From Rhodobium gokarnense (GTDB lineage Bacteria > Pseudomonadota > Alphaproteobacteria > Rhizobiales > Rhodobiaceae), in assembly GCF_025961475.1 (NCBI RefSeq), contig NZ_JAOQNS010000010.1, positions 124,001 through 188,000 of the forward strand: a stretch of 64,000 nucleotides of DNA. Reading direction: 5' to 3'. The stretch's first letter is position 1, and each line of letters begins with the position of its first letter. Of this stretch, positions 1-8,187 are shown piece by piece. The translations under genes and the position numbers were made by a program. The notes below the pieces were generated by a model that was given only the letters and a program-made list of their open reading frames with translations, ran no database searches and was not told the DNA's origin.

Positions 1-581
1 CGTCGACGACGACGACGGATACGGCCTTGGCCCGGCACAGCAGCGGCAGCGCGTCTGTGATTGCCCTGCGCGACTCCCGGCTCGCATTCCAGGCCAACAG
101 GATGTGCTCTCCCGTGTCGCGCCCGGATGCCGCCCAGTCGTCGGGAACGATGAGCAGCGGCACGCCGGTGTTGAACAGAATGGATTCGGCCGTTGCGCCG
201 TTCGGATAATGCGATGTTCCGGATCCGAGTATAGCCAGATCGCTGTGCAGCGCGTTGAACAATACGTGATCGGCGGTTTCCAGGTCGCCCATGACCCGGA
301 ATTCGTAGCTGAGGTCGCTCGCCCCGAGCTCTTCGTCGAACTCCTTGTGGGCCTGCTCGACCACGGCCTTCTGCTCGCCCACATATTCCTTGATGACGCC
401 GTGGATTGCCGCATTGCCGCGCACATTGGTGCTCGGAATCCTGCCGTCCCAATAGGAGGGTTGGAAGAACAGGCCGATCAGATGGGCGTCGTGGCGCAGG
501 GCGAAACGCATGGCGAAGCGCAGGCGCGCAAGGCTTTCCGGGCGCGGATCTCCGAAAACGGCTACGGTCTTGTAGGGCATC
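1..581 (-). CDS. Universal stress protein, UspA family (partial, runs off the window)
   Basis: The reverse strand stays open from an ATG at 579-581 to the window edge, giving about 193 residues with no stop. The start (MPYKTVAVFGDPRPESLARL) and a later block (LLAWNASRESRRAITDALPL) are the two recognisable halves of a tandem Usp fold. A full protein of this kind is usually about 270-290 residues, so roughly 90 residues lie outside the window. Usp proteins are cytoplasmic, often bind ATP, and accumulate under starvation or oxidative stress; the target here is unknown. The start lies two bases after the TAA of the upstream flavin reductase gene, so the two are probably one operon. Confidence 0.85.
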
Positions 582-583
582 GC

Positions 584-1273
584 TTATCCGGCTCCCTGCG
601 GCGCGCCGATGTGGTCGCCGACGCGCGTGTACTGACGATCGTGCCAGAGCAGCGGCCTGCGGTCGCCGCACGTCTCCGCCCCTATCACGGCACCGATGAA
701 CAGAATATGCGAAACGGTGGCAATTGCAGCGATGACCTCGCAGTCGAGGGCAGTCACGGCATCGACGAGCTTCTGCTGGCCCGACGGCCACTGCTGCCAT
801 GCACCGAGCTCGAAGCGCCGCTCCTGGTCGATCCGGCTGGCGAAGGCCTGGCCGATGATACCCTGATCTTCGGACAGTACGGAATACGAAAAACCGCCGC
901 TCTCGGTGACGAAATCGGCGAATGTGCTCCTGGCGTCGATGGAGACAAGGATCGTCGGCGGCGTCAGGGAGAGCGACAGCGCGGCCGTCACCGTGCGGCC
1001 CTGGCGCTCGTCGCCGAGCGTTGCCGCGACGACGCCGACGCTGGCCGCCGAGGCCGCCATGGCATCGCGAAAGCGCTGTTCGTCGACGGCGGGCCGGCGC
1101 GCCGGCCGCATGGAGACGGCGTTGACGATGTTGGAGCCCGAGGCGCCGAGGCCGGCGATGTCCGCGCACATGATGATCTGCTCCGCATCCGGTTCTGTCG
1201 GCACCTTGAGGCTGACACTTCCGGCGGGGGGCCGGGACGCGACCGCTCTTGTCGTGGCCTGCGTCACCGGCAT
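584..1273 (-). CDS. Flavin reductase-like (DIM6/NTAB, HpaC-type) FMN-binding protein
   Basis: A 229-residue protein. After an apparently disordered first 60 residues it carries the split-barrel flavin reductase core: FRDAMAASAASVGVVAATLG, then LSLTPPTILVSI, then FSYSVLSEDQ. Family members reduce free FMN or FAD with NAD(P)H and supply a partner monooxygenase, or act as stand-alone flavoproteins. No monooxygenase partner is in the window. The gene is immediately followed on the same strand by the Usp gene. The first 60 residues do not belong to the family core, so the true start could be further in, for example near the Met that begins MCADIAGLG. Function beyond flavin binding is inferred. Confidence 0.8.
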   Translation of the reverse strand: MPVTQATTRAVASRPPAGSVSLKVPTEPDAEQIIMCADIAGLGASGSNIVNAVSMRPARRPAVDEQRFRDAMAASAASVGVVAATLGDERQGRTVTAALSLSLTPPTILVSIDARSTFADFVTESGGFSYSVLSEDQGIIGQAFASRIDQERRFELGAWQQWPSGQQKLVDAVTALDCEVIAAIATVSHILFIGAVIGAETCGDRRPLLWHDRQYTRVGDHIGAPQGAG

Positions 1274-1301
1274 TGCACTTTGGAGGAGTGTGTCGGTCGT
1301 C

Positions 1302-1341
1302 AGAGCGTTTCAGGCGACTACGGAACCGCCCGAAACGCTCT
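1302..1341. repeat. Perfect 10-bp inverted repeat, hairpin between sodB and the flavin reductase gene
   Basis: AGAGCGTTTC at 1302-1311 and GAAACGCTCT at 1332-1341 are perfect complements around a 20-base loop. A TTTTT run follows on the plus strand. Both flanking genes are on the minus strand, where no T run follows, so it is a poor terminator for sodB. It resembles the short GCGTTT/AAACGC palindromes dispersed in rhizobial genomes. Confidence 0.5.
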
Positions 1342-1418
1342 AACTTTTTGTTGTAACGCGTATTCTTATCCGAGAGCCGGTCTCCACCTGTAGCGGGTCT
1401 CCGGTTCGTGAATGCGCT

Positions 1419-2021
1419 CTAGCCGAGATTGGCTGCGGCGAACTCGTAATTGGCCAGCTTGTCGAGGAAGTTGGTCACGTAGTCCGGACGGCGGTTGCGG
1501 AAGTCCAGATAGTAGCTGTGCTCCCAGACATCGAGGCCGAGCAGGGCCTTGCCGTCGGTTCCGGTGATCGGCGGAACGCCGTTCGGGGTCTTGGCGACCT
1601 TCAGGCGGTCGTCGCTGCCCTGGACGAGCCAGGCCCAGCCGGAGCCGAACTGAGAGACGGCGGCGGCCTTGAAGGCCTCCTTGAAGGCCTCGACCGAACC
1701 GAAGTCGGTGACGAGACGCTTTTCCAGGGTGTCGGGGATGCGGCCGCCGTCCGGCGACAGGGCGTTCCAGAAATGGATGTGGTTCCAGTGCTGTCCGGCA
1801 TTGTTGAAGACCGGCGCCAGGTCGTCCTTGCCGTTGACGAAGGCGACGATCTCTTCCAGCGACTTGCCCTTCAGGTCGTCGTTCTTCTCCACGAACCCGT
1901 TCAGCGCCGTCACATAGGCCTGGTGGTGCTTGCCGTGGTGGAGTTCCAGCGTCTCCTGGCACATGCCGCGCTCGGCGAGCGCGGAATAGGAGTAGGACAG
2001 GGCGGGGAGTTCGAAGGCCAT
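1419..2021 (-). CDS. sodB: Superoxide dismutase, Fe type
   Basis: A 200-residue cytoplasmic superoxide dismutase that converts superoxide to oxygen and peroxide. Both Fe/Mn-SOD domains are complete. The predicted metal ligands are H28 (in LELHHGKHH), H81 (in WNHIHFW), D164 and H168 (in DVWEHSYY). Q77, in NNAGQHW, is the N-terminal second-shell glutamine typical of iron rather than manganese enzymes; this inference follows the E. coli FeSOD pattern. The length is normal for the family. The gene is divergent from a SufR-like regulator, with operator-like repeats in the shared 99-bp gap, so it is probably controlled by that regulator. Confidence 0.95.
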   Translation of the reverse strand: MAFELPALSYSYSALAERGMCQETLELHHGKHHQAYVTALNGFVEKNDDLKGKSLEEIVAFVNGKDDLAPVFNNAGQHWNHIHFWNALSPDGGRIPDTLEKRLVTDFGSVEAFKEAFKAAAVSQFGSGWAWLVQGSDDRLKVAKTPNGVPPITGTDGKALLGLDVWEHSYYLDFRNRRPDYVTNFLDKLANYEFAAANLG

Positions 2022-2081
2022 TTCGGGGTTCCTTTTTGTTGATCGGATCGGCGGCCTTGCGTGTTTTCGACAGGCCTGCTA

Positions 2082-2144
2082 ATTTTCCAAGTGATGACTT
2101 TAAATATCGAAGCACGTAATATGTCAAGTGAAAACTTGGAAAAT
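2082..2144. promoter_or_regulatory. Operator-like inverted repeat in the sodB/regulator gap
   Basis: ATTTTCCAAGT (2082-2092) and ACTTGGAAAAT (2134-2144) are perfect 11-bp complements 41 bases apart. Each overlaps a local dyad of the form CAAGT-N4-ACTT, at 2088-2100 (CAAGTGATGACTT) and 2125-2139 (CAAGTGAAAACTTGG). The right copy lies over codons 2-7 of the regulator gene. The layout suggests two dimer sites for the neighbouring winged-helix regulator, which could repress itself and act on sodB. Binding is inferred. Confidence 0.5.
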
Positions 2145-2786
2145 GTCGGATGGTCGCCGCGCAACGCCTCGGATCGGATCCTGGCGGCGCTGAAGATGCA
2201 CGGTGCGGAGACCTCGGCGGCGCTCGGCAAGAAGCTGGGGATCACCGGCGAGGCAGCGCGCCAGCAGCTCGTGCGGCTGGCCGACCAGGGACTGGTGGAA
2301 GCGACGAGCGAGGCCAAGGGCGTCGGTCGCCCGAAGCAGCTCTGGCACCTGACGGACGCGGCCCAGTCGCGCTTTCCCGATACCCACGCGAACCTGACGA
2401 CGCAGCTCCTCAGGATCATCCGCGACCAGCTCGGCGAGGCGGCGCTCGACAGGATCATCACCATTCGCGAGGCCGAGACGCGGGCGTGCTACGAGGCGAA
2501 GCTGGCGGACAAGAGCGACCTTGCCGACCGGGTGGCCGCGCTTGCCAGGCTGCGCTCCGAAGAAGGCTACATGGCCGAATGGCGCCGGCAGGCCGACGGG
2601 TCGATCCTCTTTGCGGAGAACCATTGCCCGATCTGCATGGCGGCGACGGCCTGCCAGGGCTTCTGCCGTGCCGAGCTGGAGGTCTTCCGGGCCGTGCTCG
2701 GCCCCTCAGTGGAAATCGAGCGCGCCGAACACATCGTCAAGGGCGGGCGCCGCTGTACCTATGTGATCCGGGAAAAGGGCGCCTAA
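2121..2786 (+). CDS. SufR-like winged-helix regulator with C-terminal cysteine cluster
   Basis: 221 residues from the ATG at 2121; an upstream in-frame start at 2061 would add 20 unlikely residues. Residues about 15-75 form a winged helix (ITGEAARQQLVRLADQGLV). Near the C-terminus four cysteines, C169, C172, C178 and C182, form C-x2-C-x5-C-x3-C. This resembles the SufR-type DeoR/ArsR-like regulators that bind an Fe-S cluster. It probably senses iron, redox or superoxide through that cluster. The context supports this: it is divergent from sodB, and paired CAAGT-N4-ACTT dyads lie in the gap. It ends 28 bp from the convergent GH3 gene. The cluster and its target are predictions. Confidence 0.85.
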   Translation: MSSENLENVGWSPRNASDRILAALKMHGAETSAALGKKLGITGEAARQQLVRLADQGLVEATSEAKGVGRPKQLWHLTDAAQSRFPDTHANLTTQLLRIIRDQLGEAALDRIITIREAETRACYEAKLADKSDLADRVAALARLRSEEGYMAEWRRQADGSILFAENHCPICMAATACQGFCRAELEVFRAVLGPSVEIERAEHIVKGGRRCTYVIREKGA

Positions 2787-2814
2787 GGCGCGCCTGGCCG
2801 AACGTTCCTAACGC

Positions 2815-4950
2815 TCAGTCGAGCCGTATGGTCGCCGATTTGAGGGCCGCCGGGTCGGCGGAAAATCCCACATGCAGAATGACGTCGCCGGGCTCCACGA
2901 GCGGTTTCAGGTCGGCGCCCGGATAGGCGAAGGCATCTCGGTCCAGCCAGAAGGTGACGGCGTGGGTTTCGCCGGGCGCAAGTTCGATGCGGGCGAAGTC
3001 CTTCAATTCCAGCACGGGGCGCGCGATCCGCGCCACCGGGTCGGTGAGGAACAGGAACACCACCGCCTCGCCGGCCCTTGCGCCGTCATTGGTGACGATC
3101 GTCTCCACCTCGACCTTGTCTCCCATCGTCACCGACGGCTCCGTCAGGCTGAACGTCGTGTAGGACAGCCCGGCGCCGAACGGCAGCAGCGGCGCGTTCG
3201 GCATGTCGAGATACTGGCTGGTGTATTTGTTGCCGACGACCAGCGGCCGGCCGCCGCGTCGGGCGGCGTAGTGGATCGGCACCTGGCCCACATGTTGCGG
3301 CCAGGTCACGGCCATCCGCGCCGTCGGATTGACCCGGCCGGTCAGGATATCGGCAACGGCTGGGCCCGCCTCGGTGCCCGGAAACCAGCACATGACGACC
3401 GCGGCGGCCTTTTCGAACACTTCCGGCATGACGATCGGCCGGCCGGCAAAGAGCAGCACGATGACGGGCCTGCCGAGCGCCAGCACCTTTTCGGCGAACG
3501 CCTCCTGGCGGCCGGGCAGGTCGATGCGGGCGCGGCTGGCGGCCTCGCCGCTCATCCAGCCGGCCTCGCCGATGCACAGGACGACGTGGTCGGCCTTGCG
3601 GGCAAGGTCGAGGGCCTTTGCCGTCTCGGCCTCATCGTCGCCGTTGCCGTCGATGGTGACGCCTCTTGCATGGTCGATGGTGGTGCCGGGGAGGGCGGCC
3701 TTGAGGCCCTCAAGAACGCCGACGGCTTCCGCGCCGCGGCCGGCGCCCGCCCAGGAGCCGAGCATGTCGTCGCGCGCGTCCGTCAGCGGACCGATCAGCG
3801 CGATGCGGCCGGGGGCCTCGTCCAGCGGCAGGGCGCCGCCCTCGTTCTTCAGGAGCACCATCGATTTCGCCGCAGCCTTCCTGGCGACGGCACGGCAGCG
3901 CTTCGTCGGCGGTGCCGGCTCCGGCGTCTCGTCCTGGCAGCGCCGATAGGGATCGTCGAAGAGGCCTAGGCGGTCCTTGAAGTCGAGCACCCGCAGCACT
4001 GCGGCGTTGAGGGTCTCCATGGTGACGCGGCCGCGCGACAGCGCCTCGTCGAGGCCCTTCTCATAAGCATAGGACACCATGTCGACGTCGACGCCGGCAT
4101 TCAGTGCCAGCGCCGCGGCCTCGGCGAGATCGCCGGCAACGCCGTGCGGGATCAGCTCGCCGATCGCCCCGTAGTCGCTGATGACGAGGCCGTCGAAGCC
4201 CCATTCGCCGCGGGCCTTTCCGGTAATCAGCGCCTTGTGGGCGGTGAGCGGCAGGCCGCCGATGTCGGTGAAGGCCGGCATCAGGGCTGCAGCGCCCTCG
4301 GCGATGCCGGCCTGGAACGGCGGCAGGTAGACCTCGGCGAGTTCGCGTTCGGAGAGGTCGACCTCGGCATAGTCACGGCCGGCGCGCGAGGCGCCGTAGC
4401 CGACGAAATGCTTGACGGTGGCGACGACGCCGGAAATGGCGCGGCTGCCGTTGCGCCGGCCCTGGTAGCCGCGCACCTTGGCGCGGGCAAAGCGCATCGC
4501 CACCAGCGGATCCTCGCCGGGGCCCTCGACGCCGCGGCCCCAGCGCGGGTCGCGGGCGATGTCGAGCATCGGCGCGAAGACGAGATCGAGGCCGGCCTCT
4601 GCCGATTCCGTCGCCGCCTCGCGGGCGGTTTCCTCCCACAAAGCCGGATCGAAGGCGCCGGCCTCGGCGAGCGGCATCGGAAACACGGTGCGAAAGCCGT
4701 GGATGACGTCGAAGGCGAAGAACAGGGGAATGCCGAGCCGGGTCTCCTCCACCGCGATCTTCTGGGCGCGCCGGGCCGGGCCGCGGCCATAGAGATTGAA
4801 GATGCTGCCGACCCTGCCGGCGCGCAGCGCCCCGGTGACGTCGCCGGCGACGACGGGGCCGGTGACCGCATAGTCGGCCGAGAGCATGTTGAGCTGGCCG
4901 ATCTTCTCGGCAAGCGTCATGCGGTCGATGAGGTCGGACGGAAACGTCAT
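2815..4950 (-). CDS. bglX: Beta-glucosidase, glycoside hydrolase family 3
   Basis: 711 residues with the BglX order of a GH3 N-terminal barrel, an alpha/beta sandwich and a C-terminal fibronectin-III-like domain. The nucleophile is D259 in GLVISDYGA, and the substrate-binding KHFVGYG motif has K180 and H181. GH3 enzymes release terminal glucose from beta-glucosides. E. coli BglX has a signal peptide; this protein begins MTFPSDLIDRM and has none, so it is probably cytoplasmic. It is divergent from a BacA-like ABC protein and near a GH144-like enzyme, which suggests, but does not prove, a beta-1,2-glucan or sophorose substrate. Family assignment is secure; substrate is not. Confidence 0.92.
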   Translation of the reverse strand: MTFPSDLIDRMTLAEKIGQLNMLSADYAVTGPVVAGDVTGALRAGRVGSIFNLYGRGPARRAQKIAVEETRLGIPLFFAFDVIHGFRTVFPMPLAEAGAFDPALWEETAREAATESAEAGLDLVFAPMLDIARDPRWGRGVEGPGEDPLVAMRFARAKVRGYQGRRNGSRAISGVVATVKHFVGYGASRAGRDYAEVDLSERELAEVYLPPFQAGIAEGAAALMPAFTDIGGLPLTAHKALITGKARGEWGFDGLVISDYGAIGELIPHGVAGDLAEAAALALNAGVDVDMVSYAYEKGLDEALSRGRVTMETLNAAVLRVLDFKDRLGLFDDPYRRCQDETPEPAPPTKRCRAVARKAAAKSMVLLKNEGGALPLDEAPGRIALIGPLTDARDDMLGSWAGAGRGAEAVGVLEGLKAALPGTTIDHARGVTIDGNGDDEAETAKALDLARKADHVVLCIGEAGWMSGEAASRARIDLPGRQEAFAEKVLALGRPVIVLLFAGRPIVMPEVFEKAAAVVMCWFPGTEAGPAVADILTGRVNPTARMAVTWPQHVGQVPIHYAARRGGRPLVVGNKYTSQYLDMPNAPLLPFGAGLSYTTFSLTEPSVTMGDKVEVETIVTNDGARAGEAVVFLFLTDPVARIARPVLELKDFARIELAPGETHAVTFWLDRDAFAYPGADLKPLVEPGDVILHVGFSADPAALKSATIRLD

Positions 4951-5069
4951 GCTGGCAGGCCCTTTTTTCGGTGATCCCCGGTTCTTTTTCGATACGAGGA
5001 ACTCGCCCCCTCATAATTCATTCACCGCGCACTAGTTAAACTTCCTTCGCATCAGTGGGGTCGATTTTT

Positions 5070-6926
5070 ATGGATAACCGCGACGAGACTGGGGCGCCGC
5101 GACGGAAGGGTGTGCGGCCCCCGGTCTTTGAGGAACGGCTCAGCCGCCAGCTCCTGACGCTGGCGCGCTCGATCAACGGGACGCCCGGGCGCACCGGTCT
5201 CTACGTGCTGTGTGCGTTGATCACCGGCGTCATCATCGCGACGGCGGCCGCCCAAGTCTGGCTCAACGCCTGGAACGAGCCGTTCTACAACGCCATCGAG
5301 AAGAAGGACCTCGACGGGTTTTTCACCCAGCTCGGCGTCTTTGTCATGATCGCCGCGGTGCTCCTTCTCCTCAACGTGGCGCAGCGCTATCTCGACATGA
5401 CGATCGCGCTGAAGCTGAGGCAGATGGCCACCGGCGACCTCATTGAAAACTGGATGAGCCACAAGCGGGCGGCGCGGATCGGCCGCGCCGGGCAGATCGG
5501 CGTCAATCCGGACCAGCGCATCCACGAGGATGCCAACCACCTGACAGAGCTGACGACCTCGCTCGGCGTCGGGCTCTTACAGGCGACGCTGCTCCTTTCC
5601 AGCTTCATCGGCGTCCTCTGGGTGCTGTCGCAGGGCGTCGTCCTGAAGATGTTCGGCTACAGCTTCTCTATCCCCGGCTACATGGTCTGGGCGGCGCTGC
5701 TCTATGCGATCACCGGCTCGGCGTTCTCCTGGCTGGTCGGCCGGCGGCTCGTGAAGCTGCAGCAGACCCGCTACGCCCGCGAGGCGGACCTGCGCGTGGC
5801 GCTGGTGCAAGGCGCGGAGCATTCCGACGGCATCGTCCTCAACAATGGCGAGCGGCACAAGCGCGAGGCGCTGATCGGCGATCTCGACAAGCTGCTCGAT
5901 GTGTTGCGCCGGATCGTCATGGCGACCGTCGGGCTGACCTGGCTCACCGCCGGCTATGGCTGGGTGGCGCTTGTGTTTCCGATCATCGTCGCCGCGCCGG
6001 CCTATTTCGGCGGCTCGCTCTCCTTCGGCGAACTGATGATGGTGGTCGGCGCCTTCAACCAGGTGCAGCAGTCGCTGCGCTGGTTCGTCGACAACGCCAG
6101 CACCATCGCCGACTGGCGGGCATCGCTGCTGCGCGTCATGAATTTCCGCCAGGCGCTGATGCAGATCGACGATTTCGAGGCCGGAGCGGAACGCTTCGAG
6201 CGCGTCGAGCATCCGCAAGGCCTCTTTGCCCTCGACGACGTGGTGGTGATGAGCGCGCACCGGCGGACCCGGGCCAGCGAGGCGCATCTGACCGTCAAGC
6301 CGGGCGAGCGGGTGCTCTTCACCGGGCTTCCTGGCGCCGGCAAGGGCATCTTCTTCCTGGCCATCGGCGGCCTGTGGAACTGGGGCAGCGGGCGCATCAG
6401 CCTGCCGCCGGCCGAGGACACCGTGTTCCTGGCGCAGCGCCCGTTCGTGCCGCCGGGCTCGATCCGCACCATCCTCACCTACACCAACGGCGTCCACCCG
6501 ATGGACGACGATGACATGAAGGCGGCGCTGAAGCGGGTCGGTCTCGGCCATCTCGGCGACGCGCTCGACCGGGTCGAGCGCTGGGACCGGGAACTGACCA
6601 ACCAGGACCGGCAGTTGCTGGCGCTCGCCCGCGTCCTCCTGATGAAGCCGAAATGGGTGTTCAGCGACGGCATGATCGACATGATCCGGGAGACCCAGCC
6701 CGACCTCATCCATGCCATCTTCGACGAGGAACTTGCCGGATCGTCCCTGATCAGCATCTACAACAAGCCGATCAAGAACGCGCTCTACGACCGGCTGGTG
6801 GCGCTGACCTCCGAGGTCGAGGGCGAGGCGGCCGAGCCGGGACCGGCGACCGCGACCGACATCCGGCTTGCCGACCAAGGTGGCGCCGTGGGGCCGGAAG
6901 GCAACCCGATCCCCGATCCGGCCTGA
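5070..6926 (+). CDS. SbmA/BacA- and YddA-like ABC protein with degenerate ATPase domain
   Basis: 618 residues from the ATG at 5070; a GTG at 5055 is the alternative. The N-terminal 370 residues form a multi-span membrane domain of the SbmA/BacA type, including the WNEPFYNAIEKKD and FGELMMVVGAFNQVQQSLRW motifs. A nucleotide-binding domain follows but looks inactive. Walker A reads GLPGAGKG, with Ser/Thr replaced by Gly. The signature reads LTNQDRQ instead of LSxGEQQ. Walker B reads VFSDG, so the catalytic Glu is Gly. The H-loop His is lost (ISIYNKP), while the Q-loop Gln remains. SbmA/BacA relatives import peptides without an ATPase, so transport here may be proton-driven. Substrate unknown. 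The next gene starts 13 bp downstream. Confidence 0.85.
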   Translation: MDNRDETGAPRRKGVRPPVFEERLSRQLLTLARSINGTPGRTGLYVLCALITGVIIATAAAQVWLNAWNEPFYNAIEKKDLDGFFTQLGVFVMIAAVLLLLNVAQRYLDMTIALKLRQMATGDLIENWMSHKRAARIGRAGQIGVNPDQRIHEDANHLTELTTSLGVGLLQATLLLSSFIGVLWVLSQGVVLKMFGYSFSIPGYMVWAALLYAITGSAFSWLVGRRLVKLQQTRYAREADLRVALVQGAEHSDGIVLNNGERHKREALIGDLDKLLDVLRRIVMATVGLTWLTAGYGWVALVFPIIVAAPAYFGGSLSFGELMMVVGAFNQVQQSLRWFVDNASTIADWRASLLRVMNFRQALMQIDDFEAGAERFERVEHPQGLFALDDVVVMSAHRRTRASEAHLTVKPGERVLFTGLPGAGKGIFFLAIGGLWNWGSGRISLPPAEDTVFLAQRPFVPPGSIRTILTYTNGVHPMDDDDMKAALKRVGLGHLGDALDRVERWDRELTNQDRQLLALARVLLMKPKWVFSDGMIDMIRETQPDLIHAIFDEELAGSSLISIYNKPIKNALYDRLVALTSEVEGEAAEPGPATATDIRLADQGGAVGPEGNPIPDPA

Positions 6927-6939
6927 GGCGGAAGACCCC

Positions 6940-8187
6940 ATGAAAACAGCGCAAAAGGGCGGGCCGCTCAGCGACGCCGAACTCTTCGCCCGCGTCCAGG
7001 AGCATACCTTCCGCTGGTTCTGGGAGCGGGCGGATGCGTCGTCCGGCATGGTGCCGGACCGGACTTCGTCGCGGGGGGGCATTGTCGCCACCGGCGGCAC
7101 CGGCTTTGCCGTCATGGTGCTGATCGTCGGTGCGGAGCGCGGCTTCATTTCGCGCGAGGCGGCGCTGGAGCGGACGACGCTGATTGTCGCCACCCTGGAG
7201 CGTGCCGATCTCTACCACGGCGCCGTGCCGCACTGGCTCGATGTGCGGACCGGCAAGACCGAGCCGTTCTCGGAAAAGGACGACGGCGGCGACCTCGTGG
7301 AGACCGCGCTCCTCATGCAGGGGCTGTTGACCGCGCGCGAATATTTCGACCGCGACGAGGCGGCCGAGCGGGACCTGCGCGAGCGGATAAATGCCCTCTG
7401 GCACGCCGTCGACTGGCCGTTCTACAAGACGGCCGGCGACGATGTGCTGCTCTGGCACTGGAGCCCGAATTTCGGCTTTGCCATCGACCACGCGATCCGC
7501 GGCTGGAACGAGTGCCTGATCACCTATGTGCTCGCCGCCGCCTCGCCGACCCATCCGATCGACCCCGAACTCTACCATCGCGGCTGGGCGACGGGCCCCG
7601 TCTTCGTCAACGGCGAGACGGCCTATGGCGTGACGCTGCCGCTGGGCCCGCCGCTGGGCGGCCCTTTGTTCTTCGCCCACTATTCCTTCCTCGGCCTCGA
7701 TCCGCGCGGGCTGGTCGACCGCTATGCCGATTATTTCCAGCAAAACCGAGGGCACGTGGAGATCAACCGCGCCTATTGCATCGCCAACCCGAAGGGTTTC
7801 GCCGGCTACGGGCCGGATTGCTGGGGCCTGACGGCGAGCGACAACCATCAGGGCTATGCGGGCCACTCGCCGACCAACGATTTCGGCGTCATCACCCCGA
7901 CGGCGGCGCTTTCCAGCTTTCCCTACGCCCCTGAAGCCGCGATGGTGGCGATGCGCCATTTCCACGACGATCTGGGCGCGCGGATCTGGACCGACTGGGG
8001 TTTTGTGGATGCCTTTTCCGAGGAACACGACTGGACCTCAACCGAGCACCTCGCCATCGACCAGGGGCCGATCGTCATCATGATGGAGAACCACCGCTCC
8101 GGGCTCCTCTGGCGGCTCTTCATGCGGGCGCCGGAGGTGCGCGCCGGGCTAGACCGCCTCGGCTTTTTCCCGCCGAAGGTGGCGTGA
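6940..8187 (+). CDS. Glycoamylase-like hydrolase (GH144-like, putative endo-beta-1,2-glucanase)
   Basis: 415 residues from the ATG at 6940. The pattern HTFRWFWERAD, GFAVMVLIVGAERGFISR, YHGAVPHWLD and CWGLTASDNHQGY is that of the 'glycoamylase' alpha/alpha-barrel domain (Pfam PF10091). That domain is found in GH144 endo-beta-1,2-glucanases and in the C-terminal part of cyclic beta-1,2-glucan synthases. No signal peptide is visible, so the enzyme is probably cytoplasmic. It lies 13 bp after the ABC gene and overlaps the GH15 gene by one base, so the three are co-transcribed. Beta-1,2-glucan as substrate is a family-based inference; other beta-glucans remain possible. Confidence 0.8.
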   Translation: MKTAQKGGPLSDAELFARVQEHTFRWFWERADASSGMVPDRTSSRGGIVATGGTGFAVMVLIVGAERGFISREAALERTTLIVATLERADLYHGAVPHWLDVRTGKTEPFSEKDDGGDLVETALLMQGLLTAREYFDRDEAAERDLRERINALWHAVDWPFYKTAGDDVLLWHWSPNFGFAIDHAIRGWNECLITYVLAAASPTHPIDPELYHRGWATGPVFVNGETAYGVTLPLGPPLGGPLFFAHYSFLGLDPRGLVDRYADYFQQNRGHVEINRAYCIANPKGFAGYGPDCWGLTASDNHQGYAGHSPTNDFGVITPTAALSSFPYAPEAAMVAMRHFHDDLGARIWTDWGFVDAFSEEHDWTSTEHLAIDQGPIVIMMENHRSGLLWRLFMRAPEVRAGLDRLGFFPPKVA

